DNA from: Streptomyces sp. SID10853
GTDB lineage: Bacteria; Actinomycetota; Actinomycetes; Streptomycetales; Streptomycetaceae
Direction: 5' to 3'
Length of the DNA: 58,494 nt
Assembly: GCF_010548145.1 (NCBI RefSeq)
Contig: NZ_JAAGLN010000013.1
Coordinates: 1 to 58,494, forward strand
The first letter of the stretch is position 1, and each line of letters starts with the position of its first letter. Below, in pieces: positions 35,293-42,800 of this stretch. The notes beneath the pieces are model-generated. The model was given only the letters and a program-made list of their open reading frames with translations. It searched no databases and was not told where the DNA came from. Both the position numbers and the translations under genes were made by a program.

Positions 35293-36588
35293 ATGACGAC
35301 CCGACCCAAGCCCCTGTGGAGCGGACGCCTGGAACGCGGCCTCGATCCACAGGTGTTCGACTTCAGCGTGCTCGTCGAGCAGGACCGCCGGCTGCTGCCG
35401 TACGACATCAGGGCCTCGATCGTCCACGTCCGCATGCTCGAACGCCAGGGGCTGCTCGACGCGTCGGATGCGCGGGCGCTGCGGGACGCGCTGGCCGATG
35501 TGGAGTTCGCGCCCGACCGCGACGAGGACATCCACTCCATGATCGAGCGCATCCTCGTCGAGCGCCTCGGTGAACTCGGGAAGCGCGTGCACGCCGGGCG
35601 CTCCCGCAACGACCAGACGGCCGTGGCCACCCGGCTGTGGGCCCGCGACGCCGCCGCCGGGGCGGCGCACTCGGTGGGCAAGCTGGTACAGACCCTCCTC
35701 GACCGCGCACGCGGCGACGGCGATCTGATCCTCCCCGGCTACACCCACCTGCAGCGTGCACAGCCGATCACCCTGGGGCACCACCTCGCGGCGCACGCCA
35801 CCGCACTCCTGCGTGACATCGCCCGGTTCGGCGCCGCAGGAGAAGCCGCCGCCGTCTCTCCGCTCGGCGCGGGGGCTCTCGCGGGCAGCAGTCTCGGTCT
35901 TGACCCGGAGTTCAGCGCGGACGAACTCGGCATGACGGCGAGCTTCGAGAACAGCCTCGACGCCGTGGCCGACCGGGACTTCCTGCTCGACCTGTGCTAC
36001 GCGGCGACGGTGACGATGGTGCACCTCTCACGCATGGCCGAGGAGCTCGTGCTGTGGACCTCGCAGGAGTTCGCCTTCGCGGAACTGGCGGACTCCGTCG
36101 CGACCGGTTCCAGCATGATGCCGCAGAAGAAGAACCCCGACGTCGCCGAACTCGTGAGGGGACGCACGGGCATCGCCATCGGCAGGCTCACCGGGTTGCT
36201 CGCCCTGCACAAGGGGATTCCTCTCTCGTACAACCGCGACCTGCAGGACACCAGGCCGGAGGCGTTCGAGCAGATCGATGCCGTACGGCAGTCCGCGGAG
36301 GTGTTCTCGCTGGCCTACGGCACGATCGGATTCAACGCCGACACCATGCACGCGGCCGCGGCCGATGGGCGCACGGTGGCGACCGATGTGGCGGAACGGC
36401 TGGTCGTCGAGGGGAGCACCTTCCGTGACGCCCACCACGCCGTCGCCGCGCGAGTCGCGGCGGGCGAGCAGTTCATGTCCCCCACGGTCGAGGAGGCGGT
36501 CGCCGCACGTCACGCGCGGGGTATGCCCGCCGCCTACCGGGAGCAGCTCGACCGGCTCCAGGCGCGCCTCGACGACCTCGTGCCGTAG
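35293..36588 (+). CDS. argH: Argininosuccinate-lyase-family enzyme
   Basis: 431 residues, somewhat shorter than typical ArgH (about 460-475). Conserved blocks are present: HAGRSRNDQ (100-108), PGYTHLQRAQP with His152, SPLGAGALAGSS, FENSLDAVADRDF, and the signature TGSSMMPQKKNPD (271-283) with the catalytic serine. ArgH splits argininosuccinate into arginine and fumarate. Between NRDLQ and PEAF this protein has DT-R where ArgH usually has EDKE, and the C-terminal region is short. It sits in a transport and hydrolysis operon with no argG, argB or argF, so it may serve catabolism with a related N-carboxyalkyl amino acid. The gene symbol states family, not proven role. Confidence 0.82.
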   Translation: MTTRPKPLWSGRLERGLDPQVFDFSVLVEQDRRLLPYDIRASIVHVRMLERQGLLDASDARALRDALADVEFAPDRDEDIHSMIERILVERLGELGKRVHAGRSRNDQTAVATRLWARDAAAGAAHSVGKLVQTLLDRARGDGDLILPGYTHLQRAQPITLGHHLAAHATALLRDIARFGAAGEAAAVSPLGAGALAGSSLGLDPEFSADELGMTASFENSLDAVADRDFLLDLCYAATVTMVHLSRMAEELVLWTSQEFAFAELADSVATGSSMMPQKKNPDVAELVRGRTGIAIGRLTGLLALHKGIPLSYNRDLQDTRPEAFEQIDAVRQSAEVFSLAYGTIGFNADTMHAAAADGRTVATDVAERLVVEGSTFRDAHHAVAARVAAGEQFMSPTVEEAVAARHARGMPAAYREQLDRLQARLDDLVP

Positions 36589-36614
36589 GCGCGGCGGCCG
36601 TCAGGGCCGGCGGA

Positions 36615-36657
36615 ACGGCTGCGGGCCGGCAGCATCGCGCCGCCGGCCCGCAGCCGT
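36615..36657. terminator. Perfect 16-bp hairpin between convergent genes
   Basis: ACGGCTGCGGGCCGGC (36615-36630) and GCCGGCCCGCAGCCGT (36642-36657) pair perfectly around an 11-base loop. It lies between the stops of the lyase gene and glnA2 and can serve both. Most of it falls within the right copy of the 61-bp repeat. Confidence 0.8.
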
Positions 36658-36683
36658 CGCTCCACGAGGAGAAGCACCACCGC
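36623..36683 (+). repeat. 61-bp direct repeat, right copy
   Basis: Same-orientation partner of 28498-28558 (see there). It begins 34 bases after the lyase stop and ends 7 bases before the glnA2 stop. Compared with the left copy its hairpin is longer and perfect. Confidence 0.8.
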
Positions 36684-36690
36684 CCCGCCC

Positions 36691-38052
36691 CTACAACACC
36701 GGCAGGTTCTTCCGCAGCTCGAAAGCGGTGACCTCGGAGCGGTACTCCTCCCACTCCTGCTTCTTGTTGCGCAGGAAGAAGTCGAAGACATGCTCGCCGA
36801 GCGTCTCGGCCACCAGCTCGCTGCGTTCCATCAGTTCGATCGCCTCGCCCAGGTTCTGCGGCAGCGGTTCGATGCCCATCGCGCGGCGTTCCGAGTCGGA
36901 GAGCGCCCACACGTCGTCGTCGGCGCCGGCCGGGAGTTCGTAGCTCTCCTCGATGCCCTTGAGGCCCGCGGCGAGCAGCAGCGCGTACGTCAGGTACGGG
37001 TTGGCCCCGGAGTCGATGGAGCGGACCTCGACCCGGGCCGAGCCGGTCTTGCCCGGCTTGTACATCGGGACGCGGATCAGCGCCGAGCGGTTGTTGTGGC
37101 CCCAGCAGATGTACGAGGGGGCCTCGCCGCCCGCACCCGCGCTGCGCGCCGAGCCGCCCCAGATCCGCTTGTACGAGTTGACCCACTGGTTGGTGACCGC
37201 GCAGACCTCGGCGGCATGCGTCAGCAGGCCCGCGATGAAGGAGCGGCCCACCTTGGAGAGCTGGTACTCGGAGCCCGACTCGTAGAAGGCGTTGCGGTCG
37301 CCCTCGAAGAGCGAGAGGTGGGTGTGCATGCCCGAGCCGGGGTACTCGCTGAACGGCTTCGGCATGAAGGTGGCCTGCACCCCCTGCTCAAGTGCGACCT
37401 GCTTCATGACGAGCCGGAAGGTCATGATGTTGTCGGCGGTCGACAGCGCGTCCGCGTACCGCAGATCGATCTCCTGCTGGCCCGGCGCACCCTCGTGGTG
37501 GCTGAACTCGACCGAGATTCCCATGGATTCGAGCATGGTGATCGCCTGGCGGCGGAAGTCCATGCCGACGTTCTGCGGAGTGTGGTCGAAGTAGCCGGAG
37601 TTGTCGGCGGGGGTGGGGCGGGTGCCGTCGAGCGGCTTGTCCTTCAGGAGGTAGAACTCGATCTCCGGGTGGGTGTAGAAGGTGAAGCCCAGGTCGGAGG
37701 TCTTGGCCAGGATCCGCTTCAGTACGTAGCGGGGATCGGCGAAGGACGGGGAGCCGTCCGGCATCAGGATGTCGCAGAACATCCGGGCGGTGCCGGGAGC
37801 CTCCGCACGCCACGGCAGGATCTGGAAGGTGCTGGGGTCCGGTTTGGCGATCATGTCGGACTCGTAGACCCGGGCGAAGCCCTCGATGGCCGACCCGTCG
37901 AAGCCGATGCCCTCGTCGAACGCCTGCTCAAGCTCGGCGGGTGCCACGGCGACCGACTTGAGGAACCCGAGGACGTCGGTGAACCACAGGCGCACAAAGC
38001 GGATGTCGCGCTCCTCCAGCGTACGGAGCACGAATTCCTGCTGTTTATCCAT
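36691..38052 (-). CDS. glnA2: Glutamine synthetase-like enzyme, GlnA2 type (gamma-glutamylpolyamine synthetase candidate)
   Basis: 453 residues, type I glutamine synthetase fold. ATP and metal motifs are present: GFDGSAIEGFA, EFSHHEGAPGQQEIDLRY, PGSGMHTHLSL, NNRSALIRVP and RVEVRSIDSGANPYL. The segment around the usual adenylylation tyrosine (NLYDLP in classical GSI) is replaced by YELPAGADDDVWALSD, so control by GlnE is unlikely. Size and sequence pattern match the GlnA2 protein of Streptomyces coelicolor, which attaches glutamate to polyamines; this assignment is from memory and not tested. It ends facing the lyase gene, with a hairpin between. A leader of about 170 bases separates it from the Mnh operon. 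Confidence 0.88.
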   Translation of the reverse strand: MDKQQEFVLRTLEERDIRFVRLWFTDVLGFLKSVAVAPAELEQAFDEGIGFDGSAIEGFARVYESDMIAKPDPSTFQILPWRAEAPGTARMFCDILMPDGSPSFADPRYVLKRILAKTSDLGFTFYTHPEIEFYLLKDKPLDGTRPTPADNSGYFDHTPQNVGMDFRRQAITMLESMGISVEFSHHEGAPGQQEIDLRYADALSTADNIMTFRLVMKQVALEQGVQATFMPKPFSEYPGSGMHTHLSLFEGDRNAFYESGSEYQLSKVGRSFIAGLLTHAAEVCAVTNQWVNSYKRIWGGSARSAGAGGEAPSYICWGHNNRSALIRVPMYKPGKTGSARVEVRSIDSGANPYLTYALLLAAGLKGIEESYELPAGADDDVWALSDSERRAMGIEPLPQNLGEAIELMERSELVAETLGEHVFDFFLRNKKQEWEEYRSEVTAFELRKNLPVL

Positions 38053-38224
38053 ACCGTTCCTACCTATCCTTGCTGGTCAGCCACCTGCTCCCACGCCTCC
38101 GGAGTCCCCGGGGCTCATGAGCATCCCACCACACGATTTCCAGCTTGTTGCGAACCCTCGTCCGAACATCTCACCCCGCTCGGGTGTCCCGCAGCCTCCA
38201 TTGTGAGTCACATGGAAGCGTGCG

Positions 38225-39997
38225 CTACCAGCGGACCAGCGCACCCAGCAGGGACACCCCCGCGGCCAGCCACGCGACGTAGTCGCCGACGTGCCCCGAG
38301 TGGAGCCGGCGCAGTGGCTGGAACCTGGCGGGGCCGCCCGCGCGGGCCGGCCGCCGTACGGCCACCGTGGCCAGGGCGGCGGCGAGCACCGTGGACAGCA
38401 GCCCCAGGAGCACCCCGGCAGCCGACCACTGCGGTGCGTGCTCCGCCTTCCCCGGGAGCGCCTCGTCCAGCGCGTGGCCGATCCCGCCCGCGATGCCCGG
38501 AACCAGACCTGCGGCCAGCGCCCCGGCGAGCAGGACCGCAGGTACGACGAGCATGGTGTCGGGGACCCGGGACAGCGGCCGCCCGCCGGTCTCCGGCTCC
38601 TCGTGCTCGCCGCTCGTCTCGTACGGCCCGCCGCGCTGCTCGCCTGGGCGCCGGCCGAACCCGCCGAAGACCCGTGCGGCCACGCGCAGCACCGCTCCCC
38701 CGGTGAGCGCCGACACCGCGACACAGAGCACCGTGAGAGGCGGTCCCGCCGACTCCTCGATCACCGCCTTGCCCAGCGCCGTACCGAACGGCGGCAGCCC
38801 GGCGAGTGCGAGGCCGCCGGCCGTGAACAGCACGCCGACGGCGGGGAGTCCACGCGCTCTGCCGTGCAGTTCGTGCTCGTCGATGGAGCCGTAGCGGTCG
38901 AGGAGGATCCCGGCGCAGGCGAAGAGCGCCGCTTTCACCCCCGCGTGTCCGAGTACGTACAGCGCGACGCCCGCCGACGCCTGCGGGGTGAGCAGGCCGG
39001 TACCGACGAGGAAGAGCCCGGTGTGCGCGACGGTCGAGAAGGCGAGCAGCCGTTTGAGATGGCGCTGGTACCAGCACATGACGGCCCCGACCAGCGCGGT
39101 CAGTACGCCGAGCGTCACCAGGGCCCGTTCGGCCGCGGGCGCCGGGACACCACCGGGACCGCCGAAGACGGTCCAGTAGACCCGTCCCGTCCCGTACACC
39201 CCGAGCTCGACCATCACCCCGGAGAGCAGCATGCAGACCGGGGTGGGGGCGACGGCATGCGCGTCGGGGAGCCAGAAGTGGAAGGGGACGGCGGCCGCTT
39301 TGACGAGGAGTCCGGTGAGGATGAGGACGAAGGCCGTGATCACGAGGGCGTCGGGGCCGCCCTGTTCGTCGAGGCGCCGTCCGATGGCCCGCATGCCCAG
39401 CTCACCGGTGCGGGCGTAGAGCAGCACGATCCCGGTGAGTGTGGCGTACGCGCCGAGTGAGTTGACGATGCCGAAGGTGAGCGCGCCCTGGACCGCTTTC
39501 GCCTCCTCGACCCGGTAGCCGGTGAGCGCGTAGGCGACCACGCTCATCAGCTCGAAGAAGACGAAGGCGTTGAAGAGGTCGCCGGTCAGGACGAAGCCGC
39601 ACATGCCGGCCTGGAAGAGCAGGACGAGCGCGGGGAACGCCCCGGCGTGCCGCAGCGGCGGCTCGGCGAAGTACCGCCAGGAGTAGGCGAGTACGGCGAC
39701 GACGAGCAGCGAGATCAGGGTGGCGAGGCCGAGCGCGAGCGGGTCGCCGGCCAGGACGATGCCGACGCTCTGTCCGTGCTCCGGGGTCCAGCCGCCGACC
39801 CACTCGGCGGCGTGGTCCGTGCCTCCCGTGAGCAGTACGGCGGCGAGCGCGGCGGTGCCCGCCGCGAAGGCGGCGGCGATCCCTTCGGCGGCGATCCTGG
39901 GCAGCCTGCGCCCGGCGGCGACCAGCACGACGGCGCCGACGAGCGGCAGCGCCACGATGAGCGGCAGCAGCTCGTTCAGCTGCCGGGACCCGGTCAT
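38225..39997 (-). CDS. mnhD: Mrp/Mnh-type cation antiporter subunit D (NuoN/NuoM-like)
   Basis: 590 residues with about 14 membrane spans. Proton-channel marks of the complex I antiporter-like family are present: FVFFELMSVVAYALTGY with the key Glu, LLVKAAAVPFHFWLPDAHAVAPTPVCMLLSGVMVELGVYG with the Lys and broken-helix region, and KRLLAFSTVAHTGL. It is the last gene of a six-gene operon and overlaps mnhC by 4 bases (ATGA). It moves cations and protons through the membrane as part of a multi-subunit antiporter. The C-terminal region after about residue 450 is less conserved, with a charged loop (GGRPLSRVPD). Confidence 0.92.
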   Translation of the reverse strand: MTGSRQLNELLPLIVALPLVGAVVLVAAGRRLPRIAAEGIAAAFAAGTAALAAVLLTGGTDHAAEWVGGWTPEHGQSVGIVLAGDPLALGLATLISLLVVAVLAYSWRYFAEPPLRHAGAFPALVLLFQAGMCGFVLTGDLFNAFVFFELMSVVAYALTGYRVEEAKAVQGALTFGIVNSLGAYATLTGIVLLYARTGELGMRAIGRRLDEQGGPDALVITAFVLILTGLLVKAAAVPFHFWLPDAHAVAPTPVCMLLSGVMVELGVYGTGRVYWTVFGGPGGVPAPAAERALVTLGVLTALVGAVMCWYQRHLKRLLAFSTVAHTGLFLVGTGLLTPQASAGVALYVLGHAGVKAALFACAGILLDRYGSIDEHELHGRARGLPAVGVLFTAGGLALAGLPPFGTALGKAVIEESAGPPLTVLCVAVSALTGGAVLRVAARVFGGFGRRPGEQRGGPYETSGEHEEPETGGRPLSRVPDTMLVVPAVLLAGALAAGLVPGIAGGIGHALDEALPGKAEHAPQWSAAGVLLGLLSTVLAAALATVAVRRPARAGGPARFQPLRRLHSGHVGDYVAWLAAGVSLLGALVRW

Positions 39998-40341
39998 CCG
40001 CGCAGCTCGGAGAGTTCGTCGGGGTCGACGGTGCCGTGCCGTTTGTCGACCTGCACGACGAGGGCGAGCAGCAGCGCGGTGAGGGTCGCGCCGACCACCA
40101 CGTCGGTCAGGGCCAGGGCCTGCACGATGGGGTCCACCAGGGGCCGCGAGCCCGGCTGCAGATCGGAGAAGACCGGGGCGGTGCCGCCGTCGCGGTAGCC
40201 GACGGAGAGCAGCAGCACATAGGTGGAGGACTGGCAGACGGCGAGGCAGCCGACGGCATGGATGAGGTTGCGGCTGGTGGCGAGGCCGTAGACGCCGATG
40301 ATGAAGATCCACCCGGCGATCGCGTACGGCAGTACGGACAT
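39994..40341 (-). CDS. mnhC: Mrp/Mnh-type cation antiporter subunit C (NuoK-like)
   Basis: 115 residues with three spans. It resembles MrpC/NuoK: YAIAGWIFIIGVYGLATSRNLIHAVGCLAVCQSSTYVLLLSVGY and DPIVQALALTDVVVGATLTALLLALVVQ, where the second segment is the NuoK-like helix bundle. The ATG shares a base with the previous stop (TGATG), and the end overlaps mnhD by 4 bases. Confidence 0.92.
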   Translation of the reverse strand: MSVLPYAIAGWIFIIGVYGLATSRNLIHAVGCLAVCQSSTYVLLLSVGYRDGGTAPVFSDLQPGSRPLVDPIVQALALTDVVVGATLTALLLALVVQVDKRHGTVDPDELSELRG

Positions 40342-41090
40342 CACTGTGTCTCCTTCTCCGTGTCCGTCTCCTCGATCTCCAGTGCCTGGTCGAGGAAGCC
40401 GGCGAGCAGGACGACCACCGCGCAGGCGACCTCCACTCCGATGGCCGCGTTGAGCAGCGGCACGGTCCCGCCCGACGCGAGGGTGTTGAAGGTGCCGTAC
40501 GGGAGGAAGTTGGCGAGGAAGGAGGTCCCGCAGAGGAGCCCCGCGAGCCCCAGGACCAGATAGGCGCCCTCGCCCGCCGCGTCACCGATGTGGTAGACGC
40601 CGATGGGCCTGACCCGCTCCAGCGCCCGGTAGTCGACCGCGATGTAGAGCAGGTGCAGGGCGGTGGCCATGACGACGCCGCCCTGGAATCCGCCGCCGGG
40701 GCTGAGCTGGCCGTGCGCGACCACGTACGCCCCCGCGAGCAGCGTGACGGGCAGCGCCACCAGCGCGTAGCGGCGCACGGACCGCAGGACCGGCGCGGGC
40801 TGGGGGCGGTACTGCCGCTCGCCCCGGGTCTGGCGCAGCAGCACGACCGTGCCGAGGACCGCGCCGAAGAGGATGCTCTCCTCCCCCAGGGTGTCGAAGG
40901 CCCGCTGGTCGAAGTTGACGGACGAGATGACGTTGGCGGTGTGCCGGCTCAGCGAGGCCCGCACCGCGCGGTCGCCGTACGGGTGGACGGCGCCGCCGAA
41001 CCGCGGGAGGAGCCGGTAGGCGCCGGCGAGCATGGCGGCGAGCCCGGCCAGGCCCACGGCCAGGACCCACAGGCGCAGCCGCCGGGTCAT
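40341..41090 (-). CDS. mnhB: Mrp/Mnh-type antiporter subunit B with MbhE-like N-terminal part
   Basis: 249 residues. The N-terminal 100 residues (one span, then VNFDQRAFDTLGEESILFGAVLGTVVLL) match the MbhE-like module that is the C-terminal end of MrpA in other bacteria. The following part (RRYALVALPVTLLAGAYVVAHGQLSPGGGFQGGVVMATALHLLYIA) is the MnhB domain with the conserved GHGQLTPGGGFQGG-type loop. The ATG overlaps the previous stop by 4 bases. So this gene joins a piece of MrpA to MrpB. Confidence 0.88.
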   Translation of the reverse strand: MTRRLRLWVLAVGLAGLAAMLAGAYRLLPRFGGAVHPYGDRAVRASLSRHTANVISSVNFDQRAFDTLGEESILFGAVLGTVVLLRQTRGERQYRPQPAPVLRSVRRYALVALPVTLLAGAYVVAHGQLSPGGGFQGGVVMATALHLLYIAVDYRALERVRPIGVYHIGDAAGEGAYLVLGLAGLLCGTSFLANFLPYGTFNTLASGGTVPLLNAAIGVEVACAVVVLLAGFLDQALEIEETDTEKETQ

Positions 41091-41353
41091 CCGCTGTGCT
41101 CCTTGTGCTCGCCCCGGCGCCTGCGGCGGACCTTGCGTACGGACAGGAGCACCAGCAGCGGGGTGAGCGCCGAGCCCACCGAGAGCTGGGAGAGCGCCAC
41201 GTCCGGGGCCTGGAGAACGGTGAACAGGACGGCCAGCGCGAGGCCGAGGAGCGAGAGGACCAACGCCTGTCTTGCGGGGTCGCGGACCAGGACGGCCGCG
41301 GTGGCCGCGGCCGCGACCAGCAGCAGGGAGATGACGGTCAGTGCGTCAGTCAT
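41087..41353 (-). CDS. MbhD/DUF4040-type antiporter subunit
   Basis: 88 residues with three spans: TDALTVISLLLVAAAATAAVLVRDP, ARQALVLSLLGLALAVLFTVLQAPDVALSQLSVGSALTPLLVLLSV. The QAPDVALSQ-like loop is typical of the MbhD/DUF4040 module, normally part of the C-terminal half of MrpA. The ATG overlaps the previous gene by 8 bases. Confidence 0.85.
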   Translation of the reverse strand: MTDALTVISLLLVAAAATAAVLVRDPARQALVLSLLGLALAVLFTVLQAPDVALSQLSVGSALTPLLVLLSVRKVRRRRRGEHKEHSG

Positions 41354-41804
41354 GGGGCGCCGCCTCCGGGGCCGGGTCGTCGAGTGCCCGGGACGCGACG
41401 ACGTTCCCGGCGACCAGCAGGGCCCCGATGACGAGCAGTTTGGCCGTCGCCCGGCCGGGACCTGTGACCACGCACAGCGGCAGCACCACCAGCGCGGTGG
41501 CGGCGATCGCGGGCCAGGTGGTCCGGGAGCTGTGCGGCGGGTCGTCCGCCAGGTCGTCGGCGAGCAGCCGGGCGTACACCAGGCTCCCGACCGGGCCGAG
41601 CAGCGCCAGTACCAGGGCCAGATCGGTGTACGCGGAGGGGCGGCCGTACCCCTGGGCGAGCAGCAGCAGGGCGAGACAGACCAGCAGGGTGGCCAGGTTC
41701 TGGGCGACGACACGGCGCCGCAGCGGCCCGGTGGCCACGCCCCACAGGGCGGGCGCGACCCCGCACACCAGCAGCGTGGCGGCGGCGAACAGCCAGCCGT
41801 TCAC
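41346..41804 (-). CDS. MnhF-like subunit with a partial MnhG-like C-terminal part
   Basis: 152 residues. The N-terminal half (about 90 residues, three spans; RRRVVAQNLATLLVCLALLLLAQ and YTDLALVLALLGPVGSLVYARLL) matches MrpF/MnhF. The C-terminal half adds two spans ending KLLVIGALLVAGNVVASRALDD, which resembles the last helix of MrpG, but the longer N-terminal part of MrpG is not visible. It may be a reduced F-G fusion. The GTG start overlaps the previous stop as GTGA. Confidence 0.75.
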   Translation of the reverse strand: MNGWLFAAATLLVCGVAPALWGVATGPLRRRVVAQNLATLLVCLALLLLAQGYGRPSAYTDLALVLALLGPVGSLVYARLLADDLADDPPHSSRTTWPAIAATALVVLPLCVVTGPGRATAKLLVIGALLVAGNVVASRALDDPAPEAAPHD

Positions 41805-41974
41805 CGCTGCCTCACCGCGGTCCGCGCCGCGCGGGCGGCGACCGCCGTCGGCAGCGCGAGCGCTGTTCCGACCACCGCTTCCAGTCCGTCCACGGTACTG
41901 ATGAGAATCAGCCACAATCCCGTCAGGGCCGCCCACCAGAGCAGCAGTTCCGCAGCGATCGCGTACTTGTGCAC
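41801..41974 (-). CDS. Very short MnhE-like membrane protein
   Basis: 57 residues from a GTG with GGAGG ten bases upstream. It has two spans (AAELLLWWAALTGLWLILIS and GLEAVVGTALALPTAVAARAA). The order and the WWAALTGLWLILIS segment suggest the N-terminal part of MnhE, which is normally about 160 residues, so the gene is strongly shortened. It is the first gene of the antiporter operon, and its end overlaps the next start by 4 bases, which argues that it is a real gene. An in-frame ATG 36 bases upstream is possible. Confidence 0.65.
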   Translation of the reverse strand: MHKYAIAAELLLWWAALTGLWLILISTVDGLEAVVGTALALPTAVAARAARTAVRQR

Positions 41975-42116
41975 CCTTCGTCCACCTCCGTGTGCCGGTG
42001 CCCCGGCCACAGTGCCGCACTCCGGCCGCTCAGGCCCTGTGCCATGCCGCGTGCCCCGCCATTACGATCTGAGCCCCCGGACCGTCCGTATCCCACCAGG
42101 ACTTGAGGACTCATCG

Positions 42117-42800
42117 ATGGCTTCGACGCAGAGCTCGAAGAACGATCGCAAGACCCGTATAGAGGAGATGCGCCGTGCGGACAGGTCGCGCGAGCGCCGG
42201 GTGCGCATCGCCGTGATCACGGTGGCGGCCGTCGCCGTGGCGGGGCTGATCGGCTTCGGCACGTATCTCGTCAGCGACCACTCGTCGCAGTCCGACAGCA
42301 CCGCCGGCAGCACCGCGTCCGACGCCAAGGGGGACGGCGGTACGACGGCCGGGCCCATCAAGGGTGAGAAGGACTGGGACATCAAGAAGCTCGGCCGTAC
42401 CCACGTCACCACGAAGGTGGACTACCCGATGACACCGCCGGTGGGCGGGGACCACAACCAGGTCTGGATGAACTGCAACGGGAACGTCTACACCAAGCCG
42501 CTCCCGGACATGAACGCCGTGCACTCGCTGGAGCACGGCTCGGTCTGGGTCACCTACACGGACAAGGCCCCGGCCGCCGATGTGAAGAAGCTCGGCGCGA
42601 AGGTGGCCAGGACCCCGTACTCGCTGATGAGCCCCTACCCCGGCCAGTCGGGCGCCATCATGCTGAGCGCCTGGGGGAAGCAGGTGACGGTGGACGGCGC
42701 CGACGACCCGAGGGTGAACCAGTTCTTCACCAAGTACGTACAGGGCCCGCAGACCCCGGAACCGGGCGCCGCGTGCACGGGCGGGCTGGACGGCCAGTGA
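42117..42800 (+). CDS. DUF3105 membrane-anchored protein
   Basis: 227 residues. A basic cytoplasmic segment, one membrane span (about 30-51) and an extracytoplasmic DUF3105 domain: YPMTPPVGGDHNQVWMNCNGNVY, HSLEHGSVWVTY and PYPGQSGAIMLSAWGKQ. His residues in GGDH and LEHG could bind a metal. The ATG follows GAGGACT. It is coupled to the DUF305 gene by a GTGA overlap, and such pairs are common in actinobacteria. Function unknown. Confidence 0.85.
   Translation: MASTQSSKNDRKTRIEEMRRADRSRERRVRIAVITVAAVAVAGLIGFGTYLVSDHSSQSDSTAGSTASDAKGDGGTTAGPIKGEKDWDIKKLGRTHVTTKVDYPMTPPVGGDHNQVWMNCNGNVYTKPLPDMNAVHSLEHGSVWVTYTDKAPAADVKKLGAKVARTPYSLMSPYPGQSGAIMLSAWGKQVTVDGADDPRVNQFFTKYVQGPQTPEPGAACTGGLDGQ

Noticed and set aside
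33331..36588. Interpreting the HutI-like and ArgH-like genes as parts of histidine use or arginine biosynthesis
   Set aside because: No hutU, hutH, hutG, argG, argF or argB genes are present, and both genes are coupled to an uptake system.
38053..38224. GlnR box upstream of glnA2
   Set aside because: Only a weak partial match to the gTnAc-n6-GaAAc pattern was seen, not enough to report as a site.
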